64,000 nucleotides of DNA. Source: Rosellinia necatrix. Lineage: Eukaryota; Ascomycota; Sordariomycetes; Xylariales; Xylariaceae. The position numbers were made by a program, and so were the translations under genes. The stretch lies in assembly GCA_021209875.1 (NCBI GenBank), contig JAGYVD010000002.1, forward strand, positions 248,001 to 312,000, given 5' to 3'. Position 1 is the first letter of the stretch; each line of letters opens with the position of its first letter. The notes below the pieces were generated by a model, which did no database searches, was not told where the DNA came from, and was given only the letters and a program-made list of their open reading frames with translations. Positions 1 to 12,400 of the stretch are shown in pieces.

Positions 1-109
1 CTCGTTTAGGGGTGCCAGCCTCCATTTTTCGCTACTGCGCTCCTGCACTCTTCGTTTAGCTCAACGGAAGGTCATCGACACGTCACATGCTTATAACGTA
101 TACGCGTTA

Positions 110-871
110 CTAAAGTCTAGGGCGGCATACGGGACGGCGGTGGCGGCTCTGCCTCCAGCCCAGCACCGCCATTTTCTTAGACGGGTGTTTCCAGGTAACG
201 AAGTGTTCGAATCCCGCTTTAGTGGCGATTCCCTGACTCGCGTGGTTGTCAGGGGCAATCCAGGCATACAGTTGCTCTATCGCCCTTCTCCCCGCGTCAG
301 CGGAAGCGGCTCCTCCGTGATACACAGCATCCGAGCCGCACACGACGGAATCGGGATGAACTAGGAGCCGTACTTGGACGGGCATCTCCCCGTCGCCCCG
401 GTGCCTGGGCAGACGCCACCACCACGCGGTAAAGGCGTCGAGGAATTCGGTGCCGTACCCCTTCCCGCAGTGCTCGCGTCCGAACTTACAGCCGATCTCC
501 GGCCAGCCGCACGCGGGAGACGCCATCGTGTGGACGCCGCCGTCGCCGATGAGCTCCCCCGTCGCCCGGAGGAAGATGCCGAAATACGTGTAGAAGGGGA
601 GCTGGTTCGGGTGGCCCGGGGCGCCGAGCATGCTGTCGAGCTTGTGCCGCGTCTCACGCAGATCTGCGTCGGGAACACCGTTGAAGGTATGTTTCATGAA
701 CTCGGGTTGCCTCCGGAGCCGGTGGAACGCTGTGAGGTCGGACCGGGCGAGCGGCCGCATGGTCAGGCGGCTGGTCTGGATTGTCGGATGGGTCTCATCG
801 CCTCCGCGCCAGTCAGGTGGCCCCAAATATTGAGGCAACGTGGTCACAACTGCAACCCATAATTTTGACAT
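110..871 (-). CDS. GNAT-family N-acetyltransferase (RimJ/RimL-like)
   Basis: Predicted acetyl-CoA-dependent N-acetyltransferase of the Acetyltransf_3 (RimJ/RimL-like) group; the substrate is unknown. The start chosen is the ATG at 871 (MSKLWVAVV); the frame stays open upstream, but that part is AT-rich and does not look coding. The protein is 253 aa and intronless. The segment TSRLTMRPLARSDLTAFHRL is the usual beta1/alpha1 entry of the fold. FYTYFGIFLRATGELIGDGG gives the central beta strands, and FGREHCGKGYGTEFLDAF carries the acetyl-CoA-binding G-x-G-x-G/A-like loop (here GKGYGT). ASQGIATKAGFEHF near the C-terminus matches the N/R-A-S-x-x-x-x-x-K-A-G-F motif of the family. It is the only convincing gene in the first 18 kb. 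The last 20 residues are Arg-rich and could be a short run-on past the ancestral stop. Confidence 0.85.
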   Translation of the reverse strand: MSKLWVAVVTTLPQYLGPPDWRGGDETHPTIQTSRLTMRPLARSDLTAFHRLRRQPEFMKHTFNGVPDADLRETRHKLDSMLGAPGHPNQLPFYTYFGIFLRATGELIGDGGVHTMASPACGWPEIGCKFGREHCGKGYGTEFLDAFTAWWWRLPRHRGDGEMPVQVRLLVHPDSVVCGSDAVYHGGAASADAGRRAIEQLYAWIAPDNHASQGIATKAGFEHFVTWKHPSKKMAVLGWRQSRHRRPVCRPRL

Positions 872-2360
872 CCCGTTGACGGAAATTACCACGTATTCTT
901 TGAGGAGTTTATATCGATGATTTATGATGCTGTAATTATAATACGAGAGAGTGCCTCTAACACAACCGTATGCTCTCCATAATGAAATAATCGCTTCTTT
1001 CTTCACATTAGATAGATAACGGCATATCCCGCTATATTATGGGAGCACAAGGTGACCACCATGAGTCTCCTATTACTACCTTACCCCACTCCCCCCCCCG
1101 TCAGCCAACGGATGTCCATTCTATATCTATTGGAGGACACTGTGGCACGAATTATTGTTGGCCACTCGCCGATATTATCCTCGGGGTGTTACTGCACAGG
1201 TAATGGGCGAATACGGACCCGATGATAATGTGGGACGACGTGGGGGGCGGAGAGAACCGGGACATTTTGACGGTGTAAGCAAACCTACTACGATGAGGTA
1301 TGATGATTACATTACCGATGACCGGCTTGAAGTATTATAAATAAAGCGAGGCGTGAAAGGTAAATGTTTGAATACATAGGCTTTGATGAGACACTGTCGA
1401 AATTTCGAATCACTCAACACTTAGTTAGTGCCTAACTGGCCATACCTTAGGAGGAGGTACATCTCATCGCTCTTGGGCCGAATTACTCTGGTAAGCGAAT
1501 ATAATTCAAACCATGGTATGGATTATGAGTATCAGTTACAGGTTTAATGGTGAATACTCGATCCCGGCTGATAATCGCTCCAAACTAGTTTGTTCATTTT
1601 CCTCTTAGCAAAAAGGGCGCAAGGCCAGCTATTAAGTATGCGACCCCGAATTTTAGGCAGGGATTAAGAGTTCTTAGCATTTTGATACTATGGTTTTGGT
1701 TAAATGGCTGCGAACAAGTATGATGCTGCTATGGAAGCTGTAGGTCTCCTTCCCCCTTTTTCGACAGCACTAAACACATAATTTGAAGGCGTTTACTAAA
1801 TTATAGTAATAGCGCGGTCTTTTAGCACCTTGAAATTTTATTTAGCATCAAGAGCCTAGTACTTTGAACTGCACCTAATTATGTGTTGTCGTAGTTTCCA
1901 TCCTCTAATCCCTCTATTTAAATATTAAGGATATTGTGGGTATATATACTAGATTATTGCCGATCTGTATATTTCCATATAATTTATGTACTCTAACGCA
2001 ACGTCATTACAATTGGTAATGCGATGACTTTGAAATATGGTGTTACAAGCATATGAATAACAATGAAGAAGCAAGTTGATACGTATCCTATGGCCGCCGT
2101 TATAATAGAGGATGACCAATTCTCTATGCAACAACTTTAATTTGAGGACATGAGCAAGCAGGTTTAGCTCTTGTAGGGTCTAGCTATGTTCCTATACCCA
2201 ATTAAATGCTAGAGGTATAGTGTTTTACCACTCGCTCCCATTTATGGAAGACTTAAAGACTGGACTTGTATATATCTTCTTACGTACGAAATTTAGTCTT
2301 CTGTATGTCTGTTGGTTTTGTGTATCTTTGTCCTGCCTATTATTTCGGTAATTCTTGATT
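872..2360. other. No gene seen (intergenic)
   Basis: AT-leaning intergenic DNA upstream of the GNAT gene. Open frames here are short, lack recognizable motifs and have no splice structure that extends them. No RNA gene or repeat was recognized. Confidence 0.6.
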
Positions 2361-2708
2361 TTACGAACTATCCTGACAGAAGCCTACCCAGATGACGTCT
2401 GTATACTGGCCGCAAGTGATACCGAATTCATTTCCATATCCAAAAACTTCTAGCCCTGGAGGCTTCTTCATCGGCTCTCCAATATTGTATGCAAAAGCAA
2501 GTAATAAAATTTGAATAGTATCATTAAGTCGGAGTACATTTGGGTTGAAACTCAAGTCACCAGCAGCGACTACGAGGCTACTTTCCAACATTTTAATGTT
2601 CCAGGTGCCGTCACAGCTTTTGAGAACCCTATGTTTGATTGTGAAAATTGCCAGTTTGTCGACCAATGCAAAAAAAATAAGGAGAGAAATACAGGTAACT
2701 AGCTTCAT
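2361..2708 (-). CDS. Candidate small secreted protein (115 aa), unrecognized
   Basis: An open frame from the ATG at 2708 encodes 115 residues. It begins MKLVTCISLLIFFALVDKLA, a typical eukaryotic signal peptide shape: a positive residue at position 2, then a hydrophobic core of about 13 residues. The remainder has three further Cys (SCDG, ITCGQ, GFCQ) and no motif I recognize. The frame is open another 42 codons upstream, but that part does not resemble a protein N-terminus. The size, signal peptide and gene-poor setting fit a fungal effector-type small secreted protein. Against it, the mature part is not strikingly Cys-rich, and frames of this length arise by chance. No homology is claimed. 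Confidence 0.3.
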   Translation of the reverse strand: MKLVTCISLLIFFALVDKLAIFTIKHRVLKSCDGTWNIKMLESSLVVAAGDLSFNPNVLRLNDTIQILLLAFAYNIGEPMKKPPGLEVFGYGNEFGITCGQYTDVIWVGFCQDSS

Positions 2709-5700
2709 CGGTAATACATCATATAGTAATAAAGTTAGAGTTAGGATTTTCTGAGGGGTTCTGGGTGTTGTTGTTGACGACAAAATAATATCTCGTTCTT
2801 TACTATTCACGCAATGGATGTTTCTTAATTCCAAGCTGAAGCATGTCAGCTCGCGTCGTTACCTCGAGCGTTACAATATGGGCATTTACGCTTTAGTAGT
2901 AACGGATATGGCATTAAGATAAACGAATTACCTGTTTAGAGGCTTCAGATAAATCTACTATTTATAAACTACGCTCGTACATAGGAGATAACTCAGATGT
3001 GGCTTGTTAAGAAGCAAGAAGTAGGTATCCATGAAATAATAGCCACTAGCCTCTGGGGCGGTGCTTCTGAAGGTAATCGCCCTCAGACGCGGCTACGCAT
3101 GACCTTAACTGGAATTAACGCCACTACAAGGTTCGAGATGAATAATATCCGTTTAGTGTCTAGGGATTTAGGAATTTAGGGCCGAAATCGTATACTTCAC
3201 TAGACATGCCTACCCTAAACACAAAGCCTATAAATAGGCTATTTAGCGTTCATGTTTTCCGGTGATACGCAATCAATGATTAGCATGAGATGCGGACTCT
3301 CTAATTATGAGAATATCAAGAGATATCTTCCTCTTATACTTGTTCATTTGGAATCAGTGCAATCATCTACAAGCAGGTTCGCTTTCCAGAGGTTAGGGAG
3401 ACCGATTTATTTTAGCAGGTTTCCTTACAGGTATCTGAATCTAGGGACCCCCCCGGAGGTACTGGTGGCAAACACAACGGAGTGGATCTGGCCTATAATT
3501 GTTTCCCTAACGACGACTCATGTTTCACCTATCCCCAAAACAACAATCTAGAGTTTTCCCTCTCGGGTCATGAATCCGGTCATCTCATTGTCAACGTCAT
3601 CTGCTATATATACCTGTTTGGAACAACGAAATCCTATGAAGTCAGTATGGTGCGCTATCGAGACCTCGCGGATGTGATTGGGATTATGAGTGAGGCTTGG
3701 GCATGGGCTAGGACAAAGCTTCCTATTTTAGTGCTACGGCTTGTCAGCTTCACCCTTGCCTTCTAAGTAGCTACGGTTACGTTCAGCGCTAAAGGGACAT
3801 ATTGCTGAAAGTGCCATTTCAGAACCTATTAACGCGCGCCGCAAGCTGAAACGCGTTGCATAACTAGGGCTACCTTGTGCACAGCTACTTAATATATACC
3901 CCTTGCCACAAAGAGTTGATGGAATTCTACGCTTCTGGCGACAAGAGCTTGGTATGAGAGCTACGGCGGCGTATCGTAAAAGAAAATTAGCTCGGAATTC
4001 GACATGTAAGTATAACCCCTGGACATGGCAAATCGATCGTGGCGAATCATAGGGAGAGAAAGCGTGATGTGGAAACATGGCCAACTGCATAGCCGCAAAA
4101 TATCACCGAGACAGAAAGACCGAAGATTTGCCATACAGATTAGGCGGATGTGCGTTATTGTATCTGATACACTTGGTCACCTTTTACAAAATAATATCTT
4201 GTGGTATCCCTGATGTGGAAGCTCCTCTGCGATGTCATACGACCATATTGAGGCACAGTGTTCACACCACCCGTGTAGAAGAAGAAAGAAGTGGGATATC
4301 TACTGACTTATATTCAGCGTTTAGGGGCCCAGGGGTGCGGCTGTTCGGGTAGGACTTTCGATACTTAACGAGTGTGCCGCTGAGCGATCCGCACACAAGA
4401 TGGGTTCGTCGCAAAGGGAATGGTAAAGTATCTTGGCCTATGGAGAATGGGAATGGTGGAGTAATAGGATGGAGGTAACCGGCCGGGAATGAACCAAATC
4501 CTACTGCTTCGGATATACACGTAGAGCCTCAGTCTCAGACAAGCGATGAGGGTGCATGGCGTGAGAGGCGACGATATGCTTCCTCTCTACTGTGATTGTG
4601 ATCGATGGTGGGTAATGTGTCAATGGGCGTTGCGTCGGCGAACGCCATAGAAAATGTGTCGAAAGGTATGTGCAGCGGTCACGAGATTAGGCCAATGGCG
4701 TAACCGCCTACGGAAGCAGCGGACATATCAAGCATCGCAGAGGTGAGAGATTTACAGAGACGAGGGGTATCGGAGGCGATGGTGCCGCGAGTAACGGAAA
4801 TCTAACAGTGGTTTGGAGAATGTGGGTGTGTTCCGATGTTGGGCGCGAACGGGCTGGAGAGGCGATGTGACCTTTCATCTCCGATATGGGGTCCAGATGA
4901 TTCAGGATAGGATTCCACCTGAATGGGATCGGGCGACCAACGGATGGAGTTGAAACATGTAGGTTAGTGTCTAAGCCGGGATTCAAGGTAGGGAGGACGA
5001 TCTGCTTGTCTTGGTGCCTAGGATTTATTCAACCTCTGCCAGTATCGGCGATCATGATTCATAGAAGAATAACGATGCCGCGTTGCTCCCCTCATGTTTG
5101 AATCAGGTACCATCAGGCTTTCTATATCGAGGATGAAATGCTTGCAATAGAACACGAGTATCATCCACATCCAATAGCTATGTGAGTAGTAGTGGGGTGA
5201 ATCATGTTTCGAGGATGCAACTCGGCCTCGTATCGGCCTCTTGCAAGGTCCCGGAAACAGTGAAGGCTAGATTGGTACTGTACTTGGTTTGGTTGGCAAC
5301 GGGAAAGAGCATTAATGAACGATGCCCATCATATTGGGCTGGTTGCCCCTATGTAGGCGAAGCTGAAACGCTGAGATGCCACGACATTGTAGGTACTTTG
5401 GGTTCGGCTTGGCTAAGGGCTCGACGAAAGTCTACGATGTAACTTGGTGTGATTGAGGGAATCCGAGATAGTTTGTAGTACCTATTGTATTATGTGCTGT
5501 ACGGGGTGAGCATACATATGGTCATGGCGGGGAGGACGCCCTTCCATGTTGCGTAATGCTGCTGGCTGCATGATTAGACGGCCCAGGCTCAAACTGGGTC
5601 AGAAATCGTCGGTCAGGACGGAGTGGAATATGCCGTTTGGCACCGGGAATAGCTAAGATGCCTCGCTAGTGGCTAATAACTACTTGCTGTCTGTGAAGCT

Positions 5701-6240
5701 CACCTGGGGGGATTTATAAGAGGGCTGCGGGTTATCATGATTCGAGGACATCAATAGCGGTGTCGGGCGGGTATGGCAAACCCTGAGCGCTATTCGAACG
5801 CCCGTGAAAGGCGCCCGAAACAACCGCTTTGCGCAGGTGCTGTGTTTGGTGCGCATACCATTGGCTGCCAGATCCATGCAGCGATTGATCGCCACCGCTG
5901 CCGTACCCAGAGGGAGCAGGCTAGGCTCGAGAATCCAGCGTCGCCATGGAGGGGCAGCGGGCAGGACTGTTTGGGGGTTTGTCGGCAGGTGTGCTGGGCA
6001 CTCTCGCTCGTTTCCATCTTCATCCAGTGCGACGAGGGATAAACGGGGGAGCGGAGGGCCGCTCGTCGCTCGTGGGGAATCATGATTGATGACCCCAGCG
6101 TTCTGGAATGGGAATACTAATGCTATGCCCCTTTCCGTCTGAAGCAAGCTGCTACCGCCTGTTCGCCTCGCGACTCACCTTGCCCGTCGTGCCACACTTG
6201 TGGGAGCTGCTGAGGCGTCGCCATTCCGCGGATCACACCT
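2709..6240. other. Gene-poor region, no supported gene
   Basis: Several overlapping frames of 60-155 codons occur on both strands, but none shows a domain motif, a consistent codon pattern or joinable introns. Base composition shifts from AT-leaning (to about 5 kb) to mixed. No tRNA, rRNA or transposon ends were recognized. Confidence 0.55.
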
Positions 6241-7296
6241 AGTTTAGACAATTCCATGTCAATGCTGCGGCGTTTAGGATCATGCACCCGTCTCGCGGTC
6301 CCCGGTGGGCCACACTTAACATCCCGGCACTCAACCCACGCACGCGCTCTGCTCTCTACACGTACGTACAGTACGACAGTACGGCAGTACTTGCGCTTTA
6401 AACAAGCTGGGAGAGATCGTGGCCTAGATGCAGCGTACGGCCGTGGCTGCGTGACACACGGCAGAATCGGTGTGAATGGGCAGGCGCCCCGTAGCCTCTG
6501 CCTGATGACTTGGGAGTATATGACGGTATGATGGGTGGATGGATGGATGGATGAATGGATGTAGATACTTGTCTAACTGTGGCGGGTAAGGGGAGGTATG
6601 GAAGGTATGGATGGATTGGCAGGGAGCCCTGTTTGTATGCTTGTGGGCTTATCATACATACACTACTCTGCCGCTTGTAAAGAGGGATAGATGTATGTAT
6701 GTCAGTATGTAGGTACATATGTATATATGTATAGGTATGGATGGTATGGGCGCGAGTATGTATGCATCAACGCATTCCCTACCTATAGTCAACTACGCTA
6801 TGGCGAAGACGTACACTTGCCTGCCCGCCTGTCTGTCCGTCTGCCTGTCTACGTATGTCTAGAAGCGACCACCTGTAACATCAACAAATACCCAAGAGTG
6901 GATCTAGTGTAATGTGACGAATACTAAATAGGTGGTGAGTTTGGGGGCCGTTTGCGAGCCGTAATATGATTTAGATTTAGATAGATGGATGGTGGATATG
7001 AAGCTGGCTTCGTATGGCTTGTGTGTCCACCGCCTATGGATGTGAGGCGATGATGGCACGGATATCATTGGCCTTGTCCCAGGGTTGTTTGTCGTCGCTG
7101 TCGTGTTGTGTCGCTTGCTTGCCCATCACTGCCTCCTCTTGGTCTCTCGTGTTGGCCCAATTACCCGGATGACCGAGCCCTGGTGGAGTTGTGTAGTGTA
7201 GTGTAGTGTAAGATCGGGGTGCGAGTTGAGGGGCCAACTCTGTCGCTCATCTGGTATGCTTGACACTTAAATTGCAACATACAGGAGCCATGGTAT

Positions 7297-7402
7297 GGGA
7301 TGCCGGATGGGATGCTGGATGGGATGCTGGATGGGATGCTGGATGGGATGCTGGATGGGATGCTGGATGGGATGCTGGATGGGATGCTGGATGAGATGCT
7401 GG
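7297..7402. repeat. 12-bp minisatellite, about 8 copies
   Basis: A tandem array with unit GGATGGGATGCT, about eight copies. The internal copies are near-identical and the edges diverge (GGATGGGATGCC at the left, ATGAGATGCT at the right). Because the unit is a multiple of three it leaves frames open on both strands (repeated DGML / ASHP), which explains the apparent ORFs. It is not a CRISPR array, since there are no spacers. Confidence 0.9.
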
Positions 7403-9413
7403 GTGGTGGTCTAGATAGGGAGGCACTGGAAGTGTGGACGGTGGGCGAGGACGCAAATTGGACTATTCAGGTAAGTGAGTCTGCATACTGAGAGATGTGG
7501 GTAGTATGTGTAGGGAGCAGGTGGAGACGCAGGTGCCTTGGCGAGGCTTGCGGATTGATAACGCCACATCTACTTCAATACAATATTGCTATATGCACAC
7601 CCGCGATCCTTCTACCCACCCGCTCTGCTCTAGGTATACCTCTGCTGTACATAGGCAAGTAAGTACCTGCTCGGTCCGGACAGTCAAGCGACGCGGAGAC
7701 TCAGTCTGCCCGTATCTCGCCCTGGCAATCCTGGCAGATGGAGGATGGAGGGCCATAATTCCCATAGGGCATCAGCAATATAAGGCGGACGTGATACTAT
7801 GCACTAATGAGCATACCAAGTATGTAGTAGCAGAGCGGAGGATATAATTGTCACCTCTGTCCATTCGTAAGGAGATGTGGCCCATAGCATCATGCATTGG
7901 AGACGGGGTGCCTTAACGCCGAAAGATGGGTCTAACTGCCTGGTGTAAGTGTCTGCAGGAACCTACGGTAACTCCTGTGCTGGATTTACTTGTGAATGGC
8001 CGGTAACTTACTCCGTACCAGTAGTCAACTACTAGGCAGGTAATAGATAGGTACCGACGTTACCCGCTGCTTAGCATAACTGACTATCCCTTGGGTCGGT
8101 TCGGTGGAGGTACAATCACCGGCGCTAACAGAAGTGACACTATGCAAGCACAGGGATGCTAACATTTTTACTCGGGCTTGAATGTATAGCAGTTAGTACA
8201 CTACTGGCCATTCTACTTGTAGTTATGGGGGACCTCGATTTTGGCAGGATCAGGCGAAAAACCAGGTACCGCTAACTTCCTAGGTAGGTTCACTAAATTT
8301 ACCGGCCGCTTCTAGGGGTTTAGGTCATGTATTGTAGTGCATACCTAGGTAGTTACTTAAGTATGTAGTGTAGGTAGTTCCCAATGTTGATCACGTATAT
8401 ATTGGTGCCGAATTGGCCTCAAGGGAATGCCTCCGTCTGATAGGTTAGGGGATCACCGGAGACCAATCAAGCGAGCAATATTAGGTTTGGTGTAGAATGT
8501 TAGGGCAGCTGAACACTTCCTGAAGACCCCTGTTATGCCCTAACAACGGCAACCAAACACCTAAACTACCAGTAGGTACCTACCTACCTCCTGTAAATTA
8601 TCCTGGATAGGGGTATATTAGGTATTGTGGGTGTGCTACCTTTTACCTACACTACTGTAGCTACTCCTATGAACCTCTTAGCGAGGTGCTTCTGGGCATT
8701 CCTGACAAAGCGACGCCGCTGACACCTTCCGCCTTAACTAACTGCCTCCTACAAAATGTGCGTAATTGCATACTTCAGCAAGGAGCAAGTGGGCTAGACT
8801 TGCCCACCATATCTATTTGGACTAGTATAGCACATATGTATTCCGTAGTTCCCCAGACAAATGCCGGGATTCCCATCTTTGTTTGGCGTAGGCAAGTAGG
8901 CAGAAGCTGTCAGTCGCGCGCGTAGTGTAGTCTGCTGGAGGTTGGATACTACCGAGTTTTCATAGCGTGCGTGTGCATCCCTTGCCATGAACGCCAATGA
9001 TCGTCATCACGCTGCCGGGTCATCCGTCACGAAGAAGATGAGATGAGCAAGGTCGATGGTGACCGTGGTGGCCATTGTGGCTGTTCGTCGGGCCATCCGC
9101 CGGCGCTCGCTAACCATCTGCCTACACTAGCACCACGGTAGAGGATGAAATGGGGGGGCAATGACTCGTCACTCCTGTCCTGCATCATTGTCTCGGCCAG
9201 AGGAATCTATGTATCCCGCCAGCCAGGCCAGGCCAGGCCGGGGGAAGACACGGCGGTCGGGAAATCGAAGGATGAGTGCTAACTAGCAATGCTCCGTCGG
9301 ATGGTTGGCATGCCCATCCCTCCTCCGCTCTCGTGCTGATTGCGCGTCCATTATCGCCGTGAAAGCCATGCTCATGCTCTTCCATGGCGTCGGAGGACGT
9401 CGACGGCGACGAC

Positions 9414-9449
9414 GACAGATGACGAATGACGAATGACGAATGACGAATG
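9414..9449. repeat. 7-bp tandem repeat GACGAAT
   Basis: Four to five consecutive copies of the 7-bp unit GACGAAT, with slight decay at both edges. It is a simple repeat in non-coding DNA. Confidence 0.85.
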
Positions 9450-12400
9450 GCGAGGGCGAATGATGGCTAGGGCGGAATCTCGTAATGCAGCGCACCTAGT
9501 AGAGACTTGGAGGGGGGGGGGTGCCACTGTGTTACAGCCCAAAGCCAAAGGGCTCTTGGGTGCCCCAGTATGACATCGGCCAGTTGCTTGAATGATCTGT
9601 CTACTACACTACACTATATAGAGTACATGCGCACATACGCACATACACACATACACACATACACACATACACAGCTCGGCTGTACCTGATGTGTGTGATA
9701 GGGCCAGGTGAGTGGACAGAGGAGTGGACGGATGGGCGGGACACTACAAGAGGTTAGCCCATCAGTCACTCAAGTCAGTCAGTGTCAGCCAGCCAGCCTC
9801 CTCACAGCGTCATCCTTACACTACCTACTGTCTAATTAGCGGCCTTATTACGACCACATCATCCCGCGAGCCAGTCTCATTTGTTATAATTGGCGATGTA
9901 GCGTTCCCACGCCTGAGCAGGCAGGACCAAGATGACTACATCGTACATCCCGTGGATTGTCCGAGTATGCCCACCTACAGTGCAGTACCTGCTCAGGTAC
10001 CTGTCTGTCTCCTAACTACCGACAGGCCAAGGATTGTTCCGGGATGCGCGATAGACCTGATACCGTGGTTCTACCCAGGGCCTGTCTAACTGCTTCCTAA
10101 CTCACCTGGTGCTATATCACTCGTGCGAGGATGCCGCCGGTGATTATGGAAATACGCCATCTCTGAGACCCAGACCGCCTATAGTTATGCGGTCTCGCCA
10201 AAGAAAAACAAATAAGCAGGGCATTATGGCCAAGCCATTGCGCAGCCTGACGGCCTGCCGCGGCCAGACGCAGTCTCTCTGGATCGAGTCGGCTGCGCCC
10301 TTGATTTCGCGGACCATCCCAGGACCAACCGTAGTCGCCGGCAATCGCCAACGGAGACCTCGACAGCCGGCTTTCTCTTCTCATCCAGTCTGATCAATCA
10401 CGAGCCTTTTCTTCGGTGGTGGGTAGCCTGCTTGGACGTGCTCAACCAACCGACGTTGATATTTCGGCTGTTTTGCGGCAAGCGGCATCGTCTATAGGTG
10501 CCTCTCTATCTGTGTCCAGTTCTTGTCTACGGGTTTGGTGAGCCATCCTGCAGCCGCTCAGGCGCTGACACCTGCATCCCCTTGGCGGAGGGATTGCTCC
10601 AAAGACGGGCCGTGCTCGTATGAGTCCTAGCCGCCCCATACTGTGGGGCCTGCCAGTGTGCACAGCAGGGTCAACAGGCCCTGATACGGGAGCAAACGGA
10701 GCCTACCATGGCATGTTATCAGTCTATCAGGATACCTACCTAAATTAGTCTCGAAGTGTTGCGTCCGGGAACTCTGAGGCCACTCATATCTCTGGTTATT
10801 CTATACCTGTGCTACTACTGTAATAAGTCTCGATGCTACTCCCCGCTCTGCCCTCTGCCTGACGAAAGACATGGTTCCATCATCATGCCTTGAGCTTTGC
10901 CCGCACTAGAGAAGCGTTTAGAGTTAGTCTCGGAATACCAACGCTGTGGTAATTGCAGGTAGGTTCGTGCCAATCATGTACGTGGTCGTAGGTACCATCA
11001 CCTATCAGTGGCACCAGGTACCTACCGTTTGGACGTGCGATTTTTTCTTTTTCTTTCGTTTCGTCACGGCAAACACTTACGCCTCACCCTATACCCCTAG
11101 TGTCCTTGAGCGGTCTTCTGCTGATGCTCGGCGGAATGCTTCTTCGGATAGGTCAATAGTCGGCTGCGTGGGAAATTCCCATCCGCTGTCCGGATCCGTC
11201 TGCCCCTGCGAGTGGAGCATCAAGTTCTTCCCCTCTTGATATAACTACATACATATCAGGCTGGCGATGGGCATCTTCGTAATGCATATTTTATGCACCG
11301 TTTTTTAGGCTCGATGAAAGTTTACCGGGCCACTATACCACCAGTCATCGAGGTACCTATCTACCTGACTTACTTACCTCTGTCACTGGAAAACCAGGCG
11401 TTGCACGCCTTCTCATTGTCCCCGCTAAAAAGTAATGGGGAATTGGTGGGAAGGTTGGCCCGAGTATAACCAGGGCTCTGGGATCGGCTGCCGCTCCGTC
11501 AAAAGAGCGCCGACATGGAGCCCGAAGAAATGCCCCTCATCATCATCACGACCCTCGCCCGCAGCCAAGGCATGCAGCATATCCTGTTCCTGTCCGCATC
11601 TACATTTGCGCGTCGTATCTGGATCACTTGGCTTGTTAGGCCGTCACACTATTACCTCCTTGACTTCTCCTCCACCTCCAGTCAGCTAGTTGAGGTGTAT
11701 ACAAGGCGTGGAACGACATATTTCACCTGCCCTTACTCGTCCGTGAATGTTCCACCCCCATGTCTTGCGTGCTCTTTGACGGGGCAACCCCTCATTTACA
11801 TGTGGATGCCCCTCGTGTTTTTTTTTTCGGGAGATTGCCTTTCGAGGTTGCGAAAACAGGTGTTAATCATGAAAGGCAAAACCAACCTGCGATCTAAATC
11901 TCGGCCGCCGATCAATCCCTGACCACATAATTATGGTAACCTAGGTTAGATAGTGTGCTGATGCGTTTGAGGAGCGGCATGTTCAGCAATAGTATGCCCC
12001 AAAATCGAGTCATAACTTTACTAGCTTATGGTACCTGTGTCGGAGATGTTGTGGTCAGTCAGGGGGAAGTCGATAGTAAGGTGGCGGGCGTTCCGCAATC
12101 GAGACAGACCGTTTATTCTTATAAGGCTCTAGAGTTTCTACACCCTTCTGGTGGCCGAGAAGCCGCCAATTGAACGTCTGCAGGGCGCAGTGCTAAAGCC
12201 TATCCTACTACCACAAATAGCGACGAACATGTTCTATGGCGGTCTCGAAACACGGGCGAAGGAACAAATGACCATACCTTACGAGCCACCATGCCACGGC
12301 GCCTATCTCCCTACAGTAGGTTACAATCCACTTGGCGGGCTATCGAGCCCATCAGCAGCAACGAAACGAGTGAGGTGGCGACCGGCATGGTAAATCCCTC

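Noticed and set aside
198..216. GTTCGAATCC, similar to a tRNA T-arm/B box
   Set aside because: It lies inside the GNAT coding frame. No acceptor-stem pairing, A box or anticodon arm is found at the right spacing.
3204..3222. CCTACCCTAAAC, telomere-like
   Set aside because: A single partial CCCTAA unit, not an array; no telomeric repeat is present in the window.
7297..7402. Regular repeat considered as a CRISPR-like array
   Set aside because: The copies are directly adjacent with no spacers, and the context is eukaryotic.
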